DNA from: Brachycybe producta
Taxonomy: Eukaryota; Arthropoda; Diplopoda; Playtdesmida; Andrognathidae
Length of the DNA stretch: 64,000 nt
NCBI GenBank assembly: GCA_036925085.1
Contig: JAUPFP010000005.1
Coordinates: 8,376,498-8,440,497 of the forward strand
Direction: 5' to 3'
Within the stretch, counting starts at the first letter, position 1. Each line of letters begins with the position of its first letter. The notes under the pieces were generated by a model, which saw nothing but the letters and a program-made list of their open reading frames with translations, was not told the DNA's origin and ran no database searches. The position numbers were made by a program, and so were the translations under genes. Of the stretch, positions 26,571 to 35,700 are shown in pieces.

Positions 26571-26854
26571 TGTAACATTTTTAATTTATTTTCTAAAATA
26601 TTTTTGTATCCCATAACTTTTAGATTTTACAAATTTCAATCACAAACAATTGCAATTTTTTAATAATTGTTTGTGATATTATTGTGTATAATATATATAA
26701 AATAATCACAGCCTGAAACAGGAACTAAAAGGGGCTCTGAAAAATACTTCAGAGAAGTTTAGACCAGAACCTTGTGTAATATTGTTACGACCCTGTTAGT
26801 AGCTGACCATTCTTACATTCTGATTGACCAGCTGAAATTAATTATGGCTATAAA

Positions 26855-27058
26855 GTAAGCTAACAAGAATTCTTACAAACCAAATTCAAGAAGGATAGTT
26901 ATAGATTTGAACTTCAACTTGAACCCTCTGGAGCACGGTTTTCAACATAGAAAAACCCTGTTTTATTCAGTATTCATGAACAGAATTTTTTTCTATGTTG
27001 GAACGCTGTTTCAGATGGGTTCAAGTGTCAAGTTTTCTTCTTGAAAATAAGCCAATGT
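26855..27058. repeat. Palindromic TTGAACTTCAACTTGAACC repeat, copy 1
   Basis: It contains GAACTTCAACTTGAACCCTC, TTTTCAACATAGAAAAACCC and the inverse ending TTTTTTTCTATGTTGGAAC, then GGGTTCAAGTGTCAAGTTTT. The halves fold on each other. The family recurs at 56465-56635, 57090-57280 and 59930-60015. Confidence 0.6.
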
Positions 27059-27162
27059 AAATGAAAACTAGACTAGAAAATCGCCCAAAAGGTTTCTTGC
27101 ATCAACATCATCATCATTATCTGTATGGGACTGGATGGAGATCGTCATCATCACTTAAACAG

Positions 27163-27371
27163 ATCACGTTATGGATCAAGGCCAAACCACAGATGGAACT
27201 CCACCCAACCCTTTTACCCACCTCATTCATCCTCCCTCTTAATCCTCCTCCCATGTTCAAGAAAATGTTCCACAAGAGGAGAACATCTATCTTGATCCCT
27301 ATAAAAGGCCTAATCTATTACCTGAGGAGCTAAAAACTAGAGCAATGAAATGTTGTTGTTGTTGTTGGTAA
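27163..27371 (+). other. Weak candidate coding exon with one in-frame stop
   Basis: After a possible acceptor (CACTTAAACAG, AG at 27161-27162) one frame reads DHVMDQGQTTDGTPPNPFTH … HPPS, hits a TAA at 27240-27242, then reads SSSHVQENVPQEENIYLDPY and KRPNLLPEELKTRAMK to a TAA at 27369. The second part has the texture of a cytoplasmic tail. The stop, the low-quality acceptor and the lack of recognised homology keep this tentative. Short (CAT)n and (TTG)n runs border it. Confidence 0.25.
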
Positions 27372-27789
27372 CAAAACCTTTATATACAATGTAGTTAGTT
27401 CACTTAGTTGCAAGATATATGTGTACAGAATTTCTACTTAAATGTGATCATAAATAACTTGATGTTTGTATCTAACAAGTCTCTCTGATAGAAATAGGAT
27501 ACAGACTGTGTTTCTTCTTTCTACTTCATGAAATAAACTTGCTACAACACAAGTTAAATTACAGACAAAATATGAGAAATCGTTTACGATTTTCTTGTAG
27601 AAAAACGAAGCTCGAACAAAAGTTGTTTTTTGAGGCAATTTTTATTAAAGATTTTCAAGATTTAACTTGAAACTAGATGAGAGACGATGATTATCTTTAA
27701 TAAAAAAAATTAACTTGTAATGTGGTTTTAGAGTGTAGCCTATAGTTAATCTGATTATTCTATCTTTCTGGTCCCAAAAATTAAGAGAA

Positions 27790-28390
27790 ATTTGAATGTA
27801 TTTAAAAACTAGAAAGGTAACACAATCACATAAGGGTATGTTCATGTTGGTATCTTAAGCCTCGTTTTCACGATAGTTGCTGTCATGAGAGCAACTATCG
27901 CGATAGTCAATATCGCACTGTCGCGATAACACTATCGCACTGTCACGATAACACTATCGCACTGTCACGATAACACTATCACATTGTCTCGTTTGATTAG
28001 ATAGTTGATAGTACTGTCGCAATAGTAATAGTTGTTGAGTGACCGCTTGTAGGGAAATATCCACTTTGTAGGGAAATTTGGCTTCTGAAGGGAGAGAGAG
28101 GCAACACTGTTGTTGACTCAATGATATCTTTGAAGTAGACTGAACTATCACGTTACTTCAAGACAGACTTCGAGACAGTTACTATCGTGAGAGTTGAACT
28201 ATCGTAACTTTCATGACAGCAACTCTCACGAAAAACCTATCGCCATGAAAACGAGGCTTTACAAAATGAGCTTTTCATGTGAGAAAATTTGTTAAAATGA
28301 TCTAACATTTAGGAGACAATATTTCTTATTTTTTTTTGTCTATAAAAAGTTTATTTTGAAAGATATCAACATAATACCCTGTAATTTCAT
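27790..28390. mobile_element. MITE-A copy split by a TTA-flanked MITE
   Basis: The left part (27790-27857) reads AAACTAGAAAGGTAACACAA then TCACATAAGGGTATGTTCAT and GTTGGTATCTTA. The right part (28259-28390) continues CAAAATGAGCTTTTCATGTG and later AAAAGTTTATTTTGAAAGAT. Removing 27858-28258 and one TTA restores the family sequence across the junction. Confidence 0.75.
27858..28258. mobile_element. PIF/Harbinger-like MITE with internal 22-bp repeats
   Basis: The element of 401 bp has ends AGCCTCGTTTTCA and TGAAAACGAGGCT in inverted orientation, and a TTA target duplication (27855-27857, 28259-28261). Inside are three tandem 22-bp units (27911-27976), each containing TATCGCACTGTC and CGATAACAC, and dispersed ACTATCG/CGATAGT words on both strands. 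A 3-bp TTA duplication is the PIF/Harbinger signature; no transposase is encoded. Confidence 0.75.
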
Positions 28391-29624
28391 TACTCCTGCA
28401 AAACAGAATCATCAGATTTAGAAAGTCATCATCTGTTCATATAAACCATCTTAATGGGAATTCCAGCAACAACAACAAAATACAAGGATTTACAGTTTTA
28501 AACGACAAAACTAACTAAAATATCTTCACATAAATAATCTCTACACCTTAGTTTACTTTACTAGTTTGAAGTAAATTTTGAAACTTATATAAAATTGCTA
28601 TGAGAAAGCATTCTTTCTCCTCTTTTTTTTCCCCCGCACTCTGTATATTTATAGAATAAAGAAAAATAACATAGTAAATTTTACTAGCGTACTCAAATGT
28701 TGAGTAATTTGCGATTTACAAACTCAATAAAGTTCGATTATTTCCTTAAACATTTGAAAGCAATAACAATTACGCTTGTTAGTTTTTCTCAGAAGAAGAA
28801 AGAAAAAAAACCCTGAACTCACTTTTCTCTCAAATGCAATTAAAAGATCTATTTGATAGGAAATGATTTTTACTTTGTTTTAATATCTAAACTGATCTCC
28901 TTCAAAATAAAAAAAAAGTATATTGAAAAATGATGATGAAGTGTTCTTGTTTTGGCCCACACTTAACAAACTGAAAATCCATCATAAGTTTATGAAGTAG
29001 ATGGTGGCGGTGGTGGGTGGAAAAGGAGAGTAAATACTGTGTGGTAATGTATTAGTATGTCAATTGTATGTTTTCCTTGTTCGTAAAAATTAAAAAAGAG
29101 GGTAATAATTATTATTATTATTAGAAGTCCACCTCCTCCTCCTCAAATAATATAAATGTAAATTGAATCATAAAATACAACAACAACTACGACAACAACA
29201 ACCTTCGAATAGAATGGACATAAAACAACAACAAAGAATCTTACAATGTGTCTATTTTTTTTTCTTCTAAGGTCTTTTGAAGTGGGGGGAAAAAAGACTT
29301 ATGAATCTCTTATGATCCTCCACATAAGATACATTTTGGACACACCTTTATTACATTCCTTTGTTTTCAAACATCGTTTCACATGATTCAAGACGTTTTA
29401 CCATAAGTAACCGTTACCAAATATGCAAATGAAAGCAAATAACAAAAAAATGTAGAAAAAATTGAAAGTGTTTTAGAAACTAGAAAAAGTAAAGAATCAT
29501 TTAATGAAATTTTCTTTAAAAGTAAATATTTTTTATAGAAAATTACAGACGAGGTTGTCTATTTAGCGAATTTGCATAGGGAATTGTTACAATTTAGTGT
29601 GATATACGTATAACGTGTAGGGAA
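28391..29624. other. A/T-rich DNA with a MITE-A terminal fragment
   Basis: A MITE-A end (GAAAGTGTTTTAGAAACTAG) is seen at 29465-29484. (ATT)n, (CCT)n and (ACA)n runs occur near 29110-29240. No gene recognised. Confidence 0.4.
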
Positions 29625-29735
29625 CAGATTAGGATCGAGCGTGCCAGCGTTTCGCTCATTGATAGCCTCCACCTCCAATCCTCCACACGTCGTGTTACAT
29701 GCATTAGGGTCAGCTGGAACATACAACAACAACAA
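29625..29735 (-). repeat. Small repeat sharing a GGAGGTGGAG core with 18.8 kb
   Basis: The minus strand contains GTGGAGGATTGGAGGTGGAG followed by CTATCAATGAGCGAAACGC and a CGCTCGATCC motif that weakly resembles a pol III B box. Two occurrences in the window suggest a low-copy SINE-like or other dispersed repeat. One open frame is present but unconvincing. Confidence 0.3.
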
Positions 29736-30644
29736 AAAAAACTCATCCAAAACTAGGCTATTAACTTCCTTGAGCTTTGTATTTATAAGATAATACTTAT
29801 ATTAGTTGTAATATAAAATAAAAGACGAAAATAATTGATAATATTGTCGGCATACCTTTTCAATATATATTTTTTTAATAATGTAACTACACCCCACTCC
29901 CACTTCTATAATAATAAATATATTTCACAACGTCCATTTTTATAATGGGGCCATTGATAGATAGAATTCATAGATAACCCTTTTTGCTTCTTCCGAAACT
30001 CAATTTGACGTATGAACATGTCAAAATTTCATATTCTCCACATTTGTTAAACTTTTTTTTCTTTTAACTTTTATTCTGATTCAAGAAAAAAGAAAACTTG
30101 TCAACTTTATTATATATGCAAAAAAAGATGGTTTCGGCTTTTTTCTGTAGTTTTGCTGTAAACTTTACTGAAGTAAAAGAAACCCAAACTCGAAAAAAAA
30201 AAGTTTCTTTGAAAATATATAGATTTTGTTACTAAGTGAAAAATGAGCTATTTTACTAATTAAGACTTAATAAATTTGAAAAATCCCACCAATTCAATAA
30301 TTAAATTTGCACATTTGCTAGCGTTTTACGACATTGTACAAAATGCCTGCATGTAAAGTGGCTACACTGTAACTTGAAGCTTGTGATGTCAAAAGAGGTT
30401 GGTTGACAAAAAGAATTTGTATTCAAGAAAAGAGATAATTTGCAAAAGTTACCAAATACTCAAAAATAAAACGTTTCTTGAGAACTTTTGTAATTACCCA
30501 TTTTTCTACGCAAACCAAACTTTTTGGACAACCCCTTTGACGTCACACGATTCATGTTACACCGTAGCGTCTATACATGAACAGTCCCATTTCGGTAATA
30601 TGAAATTTTCTAAAATGATGTGTTGCTTTGTAAATTTACACATT

Positions 30645-30765
30645 ACACATAATATTGGTATATCAAATTGTGACACTACCCACAATGTGTCCGGAGTACA
30701 CATATGTGAGAGGTATCCCATACCATGCCGCCTGAAGTTGGCACCCCCTGGTGTCCGCATGGCCC
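30645..30765. repeat. G+C-richer dispersed repeat, copy 1
   Basis: ATTGTGACACTACCCACAAT … CACATATGTGAGAGG … GGCACCCCCTGGTGTCCGC aligns by eye, in the same orientation, with 61257-61352. An open frame crosses it (30399-30884, 161 codons) but shows no domain and is probably fortuitous. Confidence 0.45.
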
Positions 30766-31541
30766 TACAAATGTCGCAAAAAGGGTTGCCTACTGCCCCG
30801 CGACATGTGGAAAAAGCAATTACACAGAGGAAATTAGAATTCCTTCTAATTTTCTCAATGTGGGTGACAAGAGATAAATCATAGAATATTCTCCGAAATT
30901 ATTTGCATATTTTCGAGAAAAGGTTCTGAAAAAGGAAATGGTTTGGGACCAGGGTTAATCATTGGTTGGTTTGACCTATGGGTGGACCCTGGTCATCAGT
31001 GGCCCCTCCCAAGGGCCAAAAGACTAAAACAGGCACGCAAGGTAAACTCAAGAGGACATGCAGACGGCAGAAAAGTGCAGAAAGTTTTCCTCCTCAGCAG
31101 TGTGTAATGAACATTGTGTGTCAAGTTTGCAGACAAGAAGGAGTCTTTTTCGGACTTAAGAAATATTACATGTGAGGAATATTTTCTCTCAAGTTTATGT
31201 CTCCTCCTGTGGAGTTGAGCAGTGTTTGTAAAGTCAGTTTTTATAGTAGAAATTGCAAGTGTGTGTGTGTGTTCATCAGTTGCAATAAAATAATATTATT
31301 CAACTGGTGTCATGTCGTTATTGGAGTCACCTTTGGGAGGTGCCAGCAATCATCACTATCCCTTTAATTAGGAATAGGAACCCGTAAGAAATAGAAATCA
31401 GAACATGCTTGGCAGTCCAGCTACATCACAAAGTGGTGGAGGTACGGCTTTGAGTCGTACACCCAGGTCAAAAAGTAGGCCGGAGTCTCCAGGCATGTTA
31501 GCCGCACTTCAAAATTGACTAGTTAAATTTGCAGAATGACT

Positions 31542-32044
31542 CAATGTTGGTAAGTTGTCAAAAGTAAGGAATTACTGTAATTAAATTACTTTTTAAAGTT
31601 ATTAATAATTCACTAATTTCACTATATTATCATCTTTTGAAACTTTGTAATTTGTAACTCATCATCATCATTAGCAGCAACTTTTCCGCAATACGCAAGG
31701 TTGGCCTTACAGGATCTAGCTCTTCACTCCTTCTCATTTTGTGTCAAACTAAGAGAAATCCCACATGCCCCCATATCCCGTTTTACCATCATGTTTTACC
31801 ATTATGTTAGACTGCTACGAATTTTCATTAACTATTCCTAATTATTGTCAGCTCAGTGTTGTTTTTGGTCTTTTTGAAGCTTTTATATTGCATTTGATGA
31901 TGTTCTATTCCTTCTCAATCACCTGCTTTGTAATTGAAAAGTAATTTAAATTCTTTAGGAAAAATGAGTTTTTTAATTTAATAATTGTAACTGTAACTAT
32001 TACCAAGTATTACTTCAAAAAGTAACCTGTTTCAACACAGAAAC
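31542..32044. mobile_element. hAT-like AAGTAATTTGCC repeat, copy 3, with nested RTE end
   Basis: The left end CAATGTTGGTAAGTTGTC and right end AGTAACCTGTTTCAACACAG are inverted relatives. The body has ATTACTGTAATTAAATTACT words. It is interrupted by the truncated RTE (31656-31810). GAATGACT (31534-31541) and GATTGACT (32045-32052) form a possible 8-bp duplication with one mismatch, supported by an apparently uninterrupted relative of the flank at 11157-11200. Confidence 0.55.
31656..31810 (-). mobile_element. 5'-truncated RTE copy (3' end only)
   Basis: This segment aligns by eye with the 3' end of the RTE at 45482 onward. Both begin on the plus strand with a (TCA)n run, then match interruptedly through CTCTTCACTC/CTCTCCACTC, CCCACATGCC and CATATCCCGTTTTAC. 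Similarity fades near 31800. It is a short, diverged, dead 3' fragment, as expected for target-primed LINE insertions that abort early. It lies inside the hAT-like repeat at 31542-32044, so it is younger than that element. Confidence 0.75.
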
Positions 32045-32334
32045 GATTGACTTTCCACTTTGGTGGTAGCTTAAATTCAGAACACATTTTTCTTATCAAA
32101 TTATTACGTCCCATTTAAGAAGTTTTAATAATATTAGTAATTCCAGATTAAGAAGAAACCAGACAAATTAAAATAATTCTTAAAAAGGATAAAACAAAAC
32201 AAAAAAACCCTCCAACACATCTTAAGTTCATCTTTATAAAGAGGACTCACTTTCAAGTGAAAATTAAAGAAAAAAAAATGAGAACAGACGATCAATTCTG
32301 GCTTGTCAATCCTGAACTTTAGAATGATGAGAAA

Positions 32335-32950
32335 TTAGTTAAGGTGGTTTTCAAGTGTAAATGCGCCTCGAGTTTATGATTATTCTGTTTTTCAAGCGCA
32401 AAATAAACAGAAACTTAAATATGTTTATAAACTAGAATGGTAGCCTCAATCACTTCAGATTATTTTCATGTTAATATCTTTCAAAAATAAGCTTTTCATG
32501 TGAGTTTGAAAATAACCCAGATTTAAGCAGACAATATTTTTTTTTAAATTTTTGTCTATAGAAAAGTTTATTTTAAAAAATATCAGCATGATGAAAATAC
32601 CCTTAAGTAATTGAGAATCCCATCTACTTTCTTAAAACACATTCAAGTTTCCCTTCATTTTGCAGCTCAAAAGCCCAAAAAAAAAATCGAGAATTCGAAA
32701 ATTCGCTATTTATGGCTGGCCCTAGACGTAACATTTAACTGCGCATGTCTACCACTTTCTATGCCGCATCGTTCATGTTAAAAAAAATACTCCGAATTAG
32801 CGATATCACTAATTCAATTTATGATATCACTAATTCAGAGTATTTTGACATGAACGGCACTGCATAGAACGGTAGACATGTGCAGTTAAATCTGCACAAT
32901 TAAACGTTACGTGTAGGGCCGGCCTATAAACCACCTTAAAAATATTTTTT
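32335..32950. mobile_element. MITE-A copy split by a TAT-flanked MITE
   Basis: This is one of the fullest copies: TTATAAACTAGAATGGTAGC, CTTTCAAAAATAAGCTTTTC, AAAGTTTATTTTAAAAAATA, ACCCTTAAGTAATTGAGAAT, then the tail AATTCGAAAATTCGCTATTT. After 32713 the tail is broken and resumes at 32928 with AAACCACCTTAAA. Confidence 0.75.
32714..32924. mobile_element. Foldback MITE with 3-bp TAT duplication
   Basis: The 211-bp element has inverted ends GGCTGGCCCTAGACGTAAC and GTTACGTGTAGGGCCGGCC (two mismatches). The arms continue inward through ATGTCTACC … GGTAGACAT to a centre at TTAGCGATATCACTAATTC. TAT lies on both sides (32711-32713, 32925-32927). The superfamily is not certain; a 3-bp duplication suggests PIF/Harbinger or a relative. 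Confidence 0.75.
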
Positions 32951-33794
32951 TAAAAAAATAGGTGTTTGACCACATAAAATTTCAACAACAAAAAACACCC
33001 AAAGGATTGACAAGTCAGAATTGACCGTCTGTACCCAGCTCAAGAGACAGTTCAAAATACACACCTTTTTTTTTTAAAAAAAAAAACCTAAAGGTGAGTG
33101 CGTAATAATGAGATGAAAAAGAGATTCAACCATCATAAAGTATAATTTCAAGTTTCTCTCTCTCTCCTCTCTGAATATGACAGAAAACGAACAACTTAAT
33201 GGTTTTTATCACAACAATTACAACAAGCAGCAAACTATCAAGTAGAAATTTTCTTCGTCGCTCAATGAATACTAAACACATCATTTAAAAAAAAAAAATA
33301 TCCTCATTTTAAAAAAAAAAAACTTTTATAATCCCCCTTCAATACCAGTACCTTTTTTTATATTGTGAAACAACAACAACTGATCCTTTTATATTTACAA
33401 CGCAACAAGAAAACCTTCAATTTTAAATATATACAGAAAGAGACAGAAAATTGAGACAATTTATAAAAAAAAAACACACATGAAGATCATAAGGACCCAC
33501 CATAAATAAACCTTTTCTAATATATCTCTCTATATGTTCAATTGATATTAATAATAATAACCTATTTTGATACTGTAAAAATATACAAAATATTTTATTA
33601 AAATAAATCATCATCAATATGTATACATCTTTTACACAAGATAAAAATAAAGTGCTTTTGGTCACAATTTTCGTAGTTTCCAGCGACCAATAACATACAT
33701 ACTCTTATTATTAAGAAATTATAGTTTAATATCAAAGCAAGTTTTTTTTTCTTCTCTCTCTTCAAATCAATCATAAAACCATGATGATATGCTA

Positions 33795-34004
33795 TAACAG
33801 GCAGTTAGAAATAGGAGAGAACTTCAATTGGCTCCGCCCTTGTTATGACGACCGGCAACTTCTAATTGGTTGGTTATGTAGTCTGACGTCACATGCTCCG
33901 CCCTTTTCAACGTCGAACCACACAACCAACCAATTAGAAGTTGCCGGTCGTCATAACAAGGGCGGAGCCAACTGAAGCTCCCTCCTATTTCTAACTGCCT
34001 GTTA
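33795..34004. mobile_element. Long near-perfect palindrome (foldback) with CRE-like site
   Basis: The left arm TAACAGGCAGTTAGAAATAG … GGCTCCGCCCTTGTTATGAC … CTAATTGGTTGG pairs over about 90 bases with the right arm, with few mismatches. The loop has CTGACGTCACATGCTCCGCC. It shares TCCGCCC, CTAATTGGTTNGTTA and TGACGTCA with the inner foldback of the composite repeat at 24.4 kb, so they are relatives. Confidence 0.75.
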
Positions 34005-34063
34005 CGTTATACGAGTTAAAAAAATATTTACTAATCTTATTATACCTAGTAACACACCTGATA

Positions 34064-34349
34064 ATTTAAATGCATTTAAATAATAAATGTGTTCTACAGA
34101 GCCCTGTGAAGGGCAAACAAACAATATGACAAATTCAATTTATTCAGTTAATAAACTGAAAATATTGAGTTAATACTTAAATATAAATATATAAACTATT
34201 GACAAAATATTGATTTAGTATTTCAATTTAAAATATTAATAATAAAGTCAGTTTTTATTTGGTGTTCATGTCCTTAACTGGATTCCGTATAATTCACCTA
34301 AACACATTTAATTTGAATTCATTTAACTCATGTGTGTACAAGGTATTAC
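34064..34349. repeat. Dispersed repeat, copy 2 (partner at 8950-9210)
   Basis: It shares long identical blocks with copy 1, such as CCTTAACTGGATTCCGTATA and AAAATATTGATTTAGTATTT. The two copies are 25 kb apart in direct orientation. Conservation across nearly the whole length indicates a fairly recent dispersal or duplication. Confidence 0.8.
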
Positions 34350-34619
34350 AATATAGTTGTCCCCAAACTACAAGTTGTCCCTAATCATTATTGACCCTTC
34401 ACTTCTTTCCTCAACATGAGACATTACACTGTTTTAGGCATCTTTTTAATGATAATTTAAGACTATTTATAGGCAACCATTTGCAAAAATATCCAAATTA
34501 AAAACTTCAGTTGTTAGTCATTTAAACAACAATTTTAAGAAGGTTTTAAAAATGGTTTTAAAGTGTAACTCAACTCCTAGTGACGACCTACGATTAGTCT
34601 GTCCCCCCTTTTAGGCGAA

Positions 34620-34870
34620 AATTAAAGAGAATCATAAAAGTGTTTTAGAAACTAAAAAAAGTAGCTCAATTTTTTTTTTTAATTTTTGCAAATAAAAAGC
34701 TTATTTTGAAACATATCAACATGAAAAAAGGCCTTCCCGTTTTAATTCATTTAACTACCCTTCTAGTTTCTAAAAGATTTTCTAATTTCTCTTAATTTGG
34801 TTTCTGGAAAAGTCAAAATAATTCAAAGAGTTCAAACATCAGCTGTTCATAAACTAAATGTTCTGAAACT
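34620..34870. mobile_element. MITE-A copy
   Basis: GTGTTTTAGAAACTAAAAAA begins the left arm; AAAAAGCTTATTTTGAAACA, then ACTACCCTTCTAGTTTCTAA ends the right arm, followed by the tail CAGCTGTTCATAAAC. The left arm is shortened by deletion. Confidence 0.7.
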
Positions 34871-35700
34871 AAATAATTCTTTAAAAATTCTAAACTAGCC
34901 AATCTTATTAATAAAATTCATAAAATGATTAATATTAAATTATTAATAAAAAAAATGGTTGTGAAATTTGTTATTCTATTCGTATTCATAAATGTACCAA
35001 CGAAAACCGTGCTGCCATCTAGGTGTAACGTAAAAATATTAAATATCAAAAGAAAAAAAAATATACACCTACAATACACAACGTCACATTTGTGATGTTA
35101 AACTGCTACCTAATATGGCGTCGTTGTCATTATAATGCACATAAAGACACCATTTCTGTTCACTATTTGTATCTCATCTTAATGGGGAAACAGAAACATA
35201 GTCAGTTGCTTCAAAACACTAGTTCTCAAATCATACCAAGCGCCATCTGCCCATCTCGTTGAAAATAAATGTTGATGAAAGCGACCTCTTGTGATAAAAC
35301 ATGTAAACTACTTGCCACAGGCCCATCACAGTGTGACAGAATATATATATTATGAAATTCCTTTCAATGAGAATAATCTGAAAACTTTCTTACCATTTAT
35401 ACGCTGATTCCGATGTATTTTCATATAAATTAGCGATACACTAACCTAAAACTAATAATTTAAATAACACTACTTTTTCTAAAGTTAAGCTAAAACAGCG
35501 CCAAGTGGGCGCGAAGTATAGGGTCTTTTAAGTCTAACTAATGAGCTAACACTGTTAAATTTGCTAATTTATAATTAATACACGATTATATTTGTCTCAA
35601 ATACGTTTTTTACCATTAGTCAGTTCATGTTGAAGAAATTAACGCGAAATTCTGACGAAAAAGTCTCTTTTCGACGGTCGAAAACCGGCTTTTACTGAAA

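Noticed and set aside
27911..27976. CRISPR-like array
   Set aside because: The three 22-bp units are directly adjacent with no spacers, and lie inside a MITE in an animal genome.
30399..30884. 161-codon plus-strand open frame
   Set aside because: No domain or family resemblance, uneven composition, and it crosses a dispersed repeat shared with 61.3 kb; most likely fortuitous.
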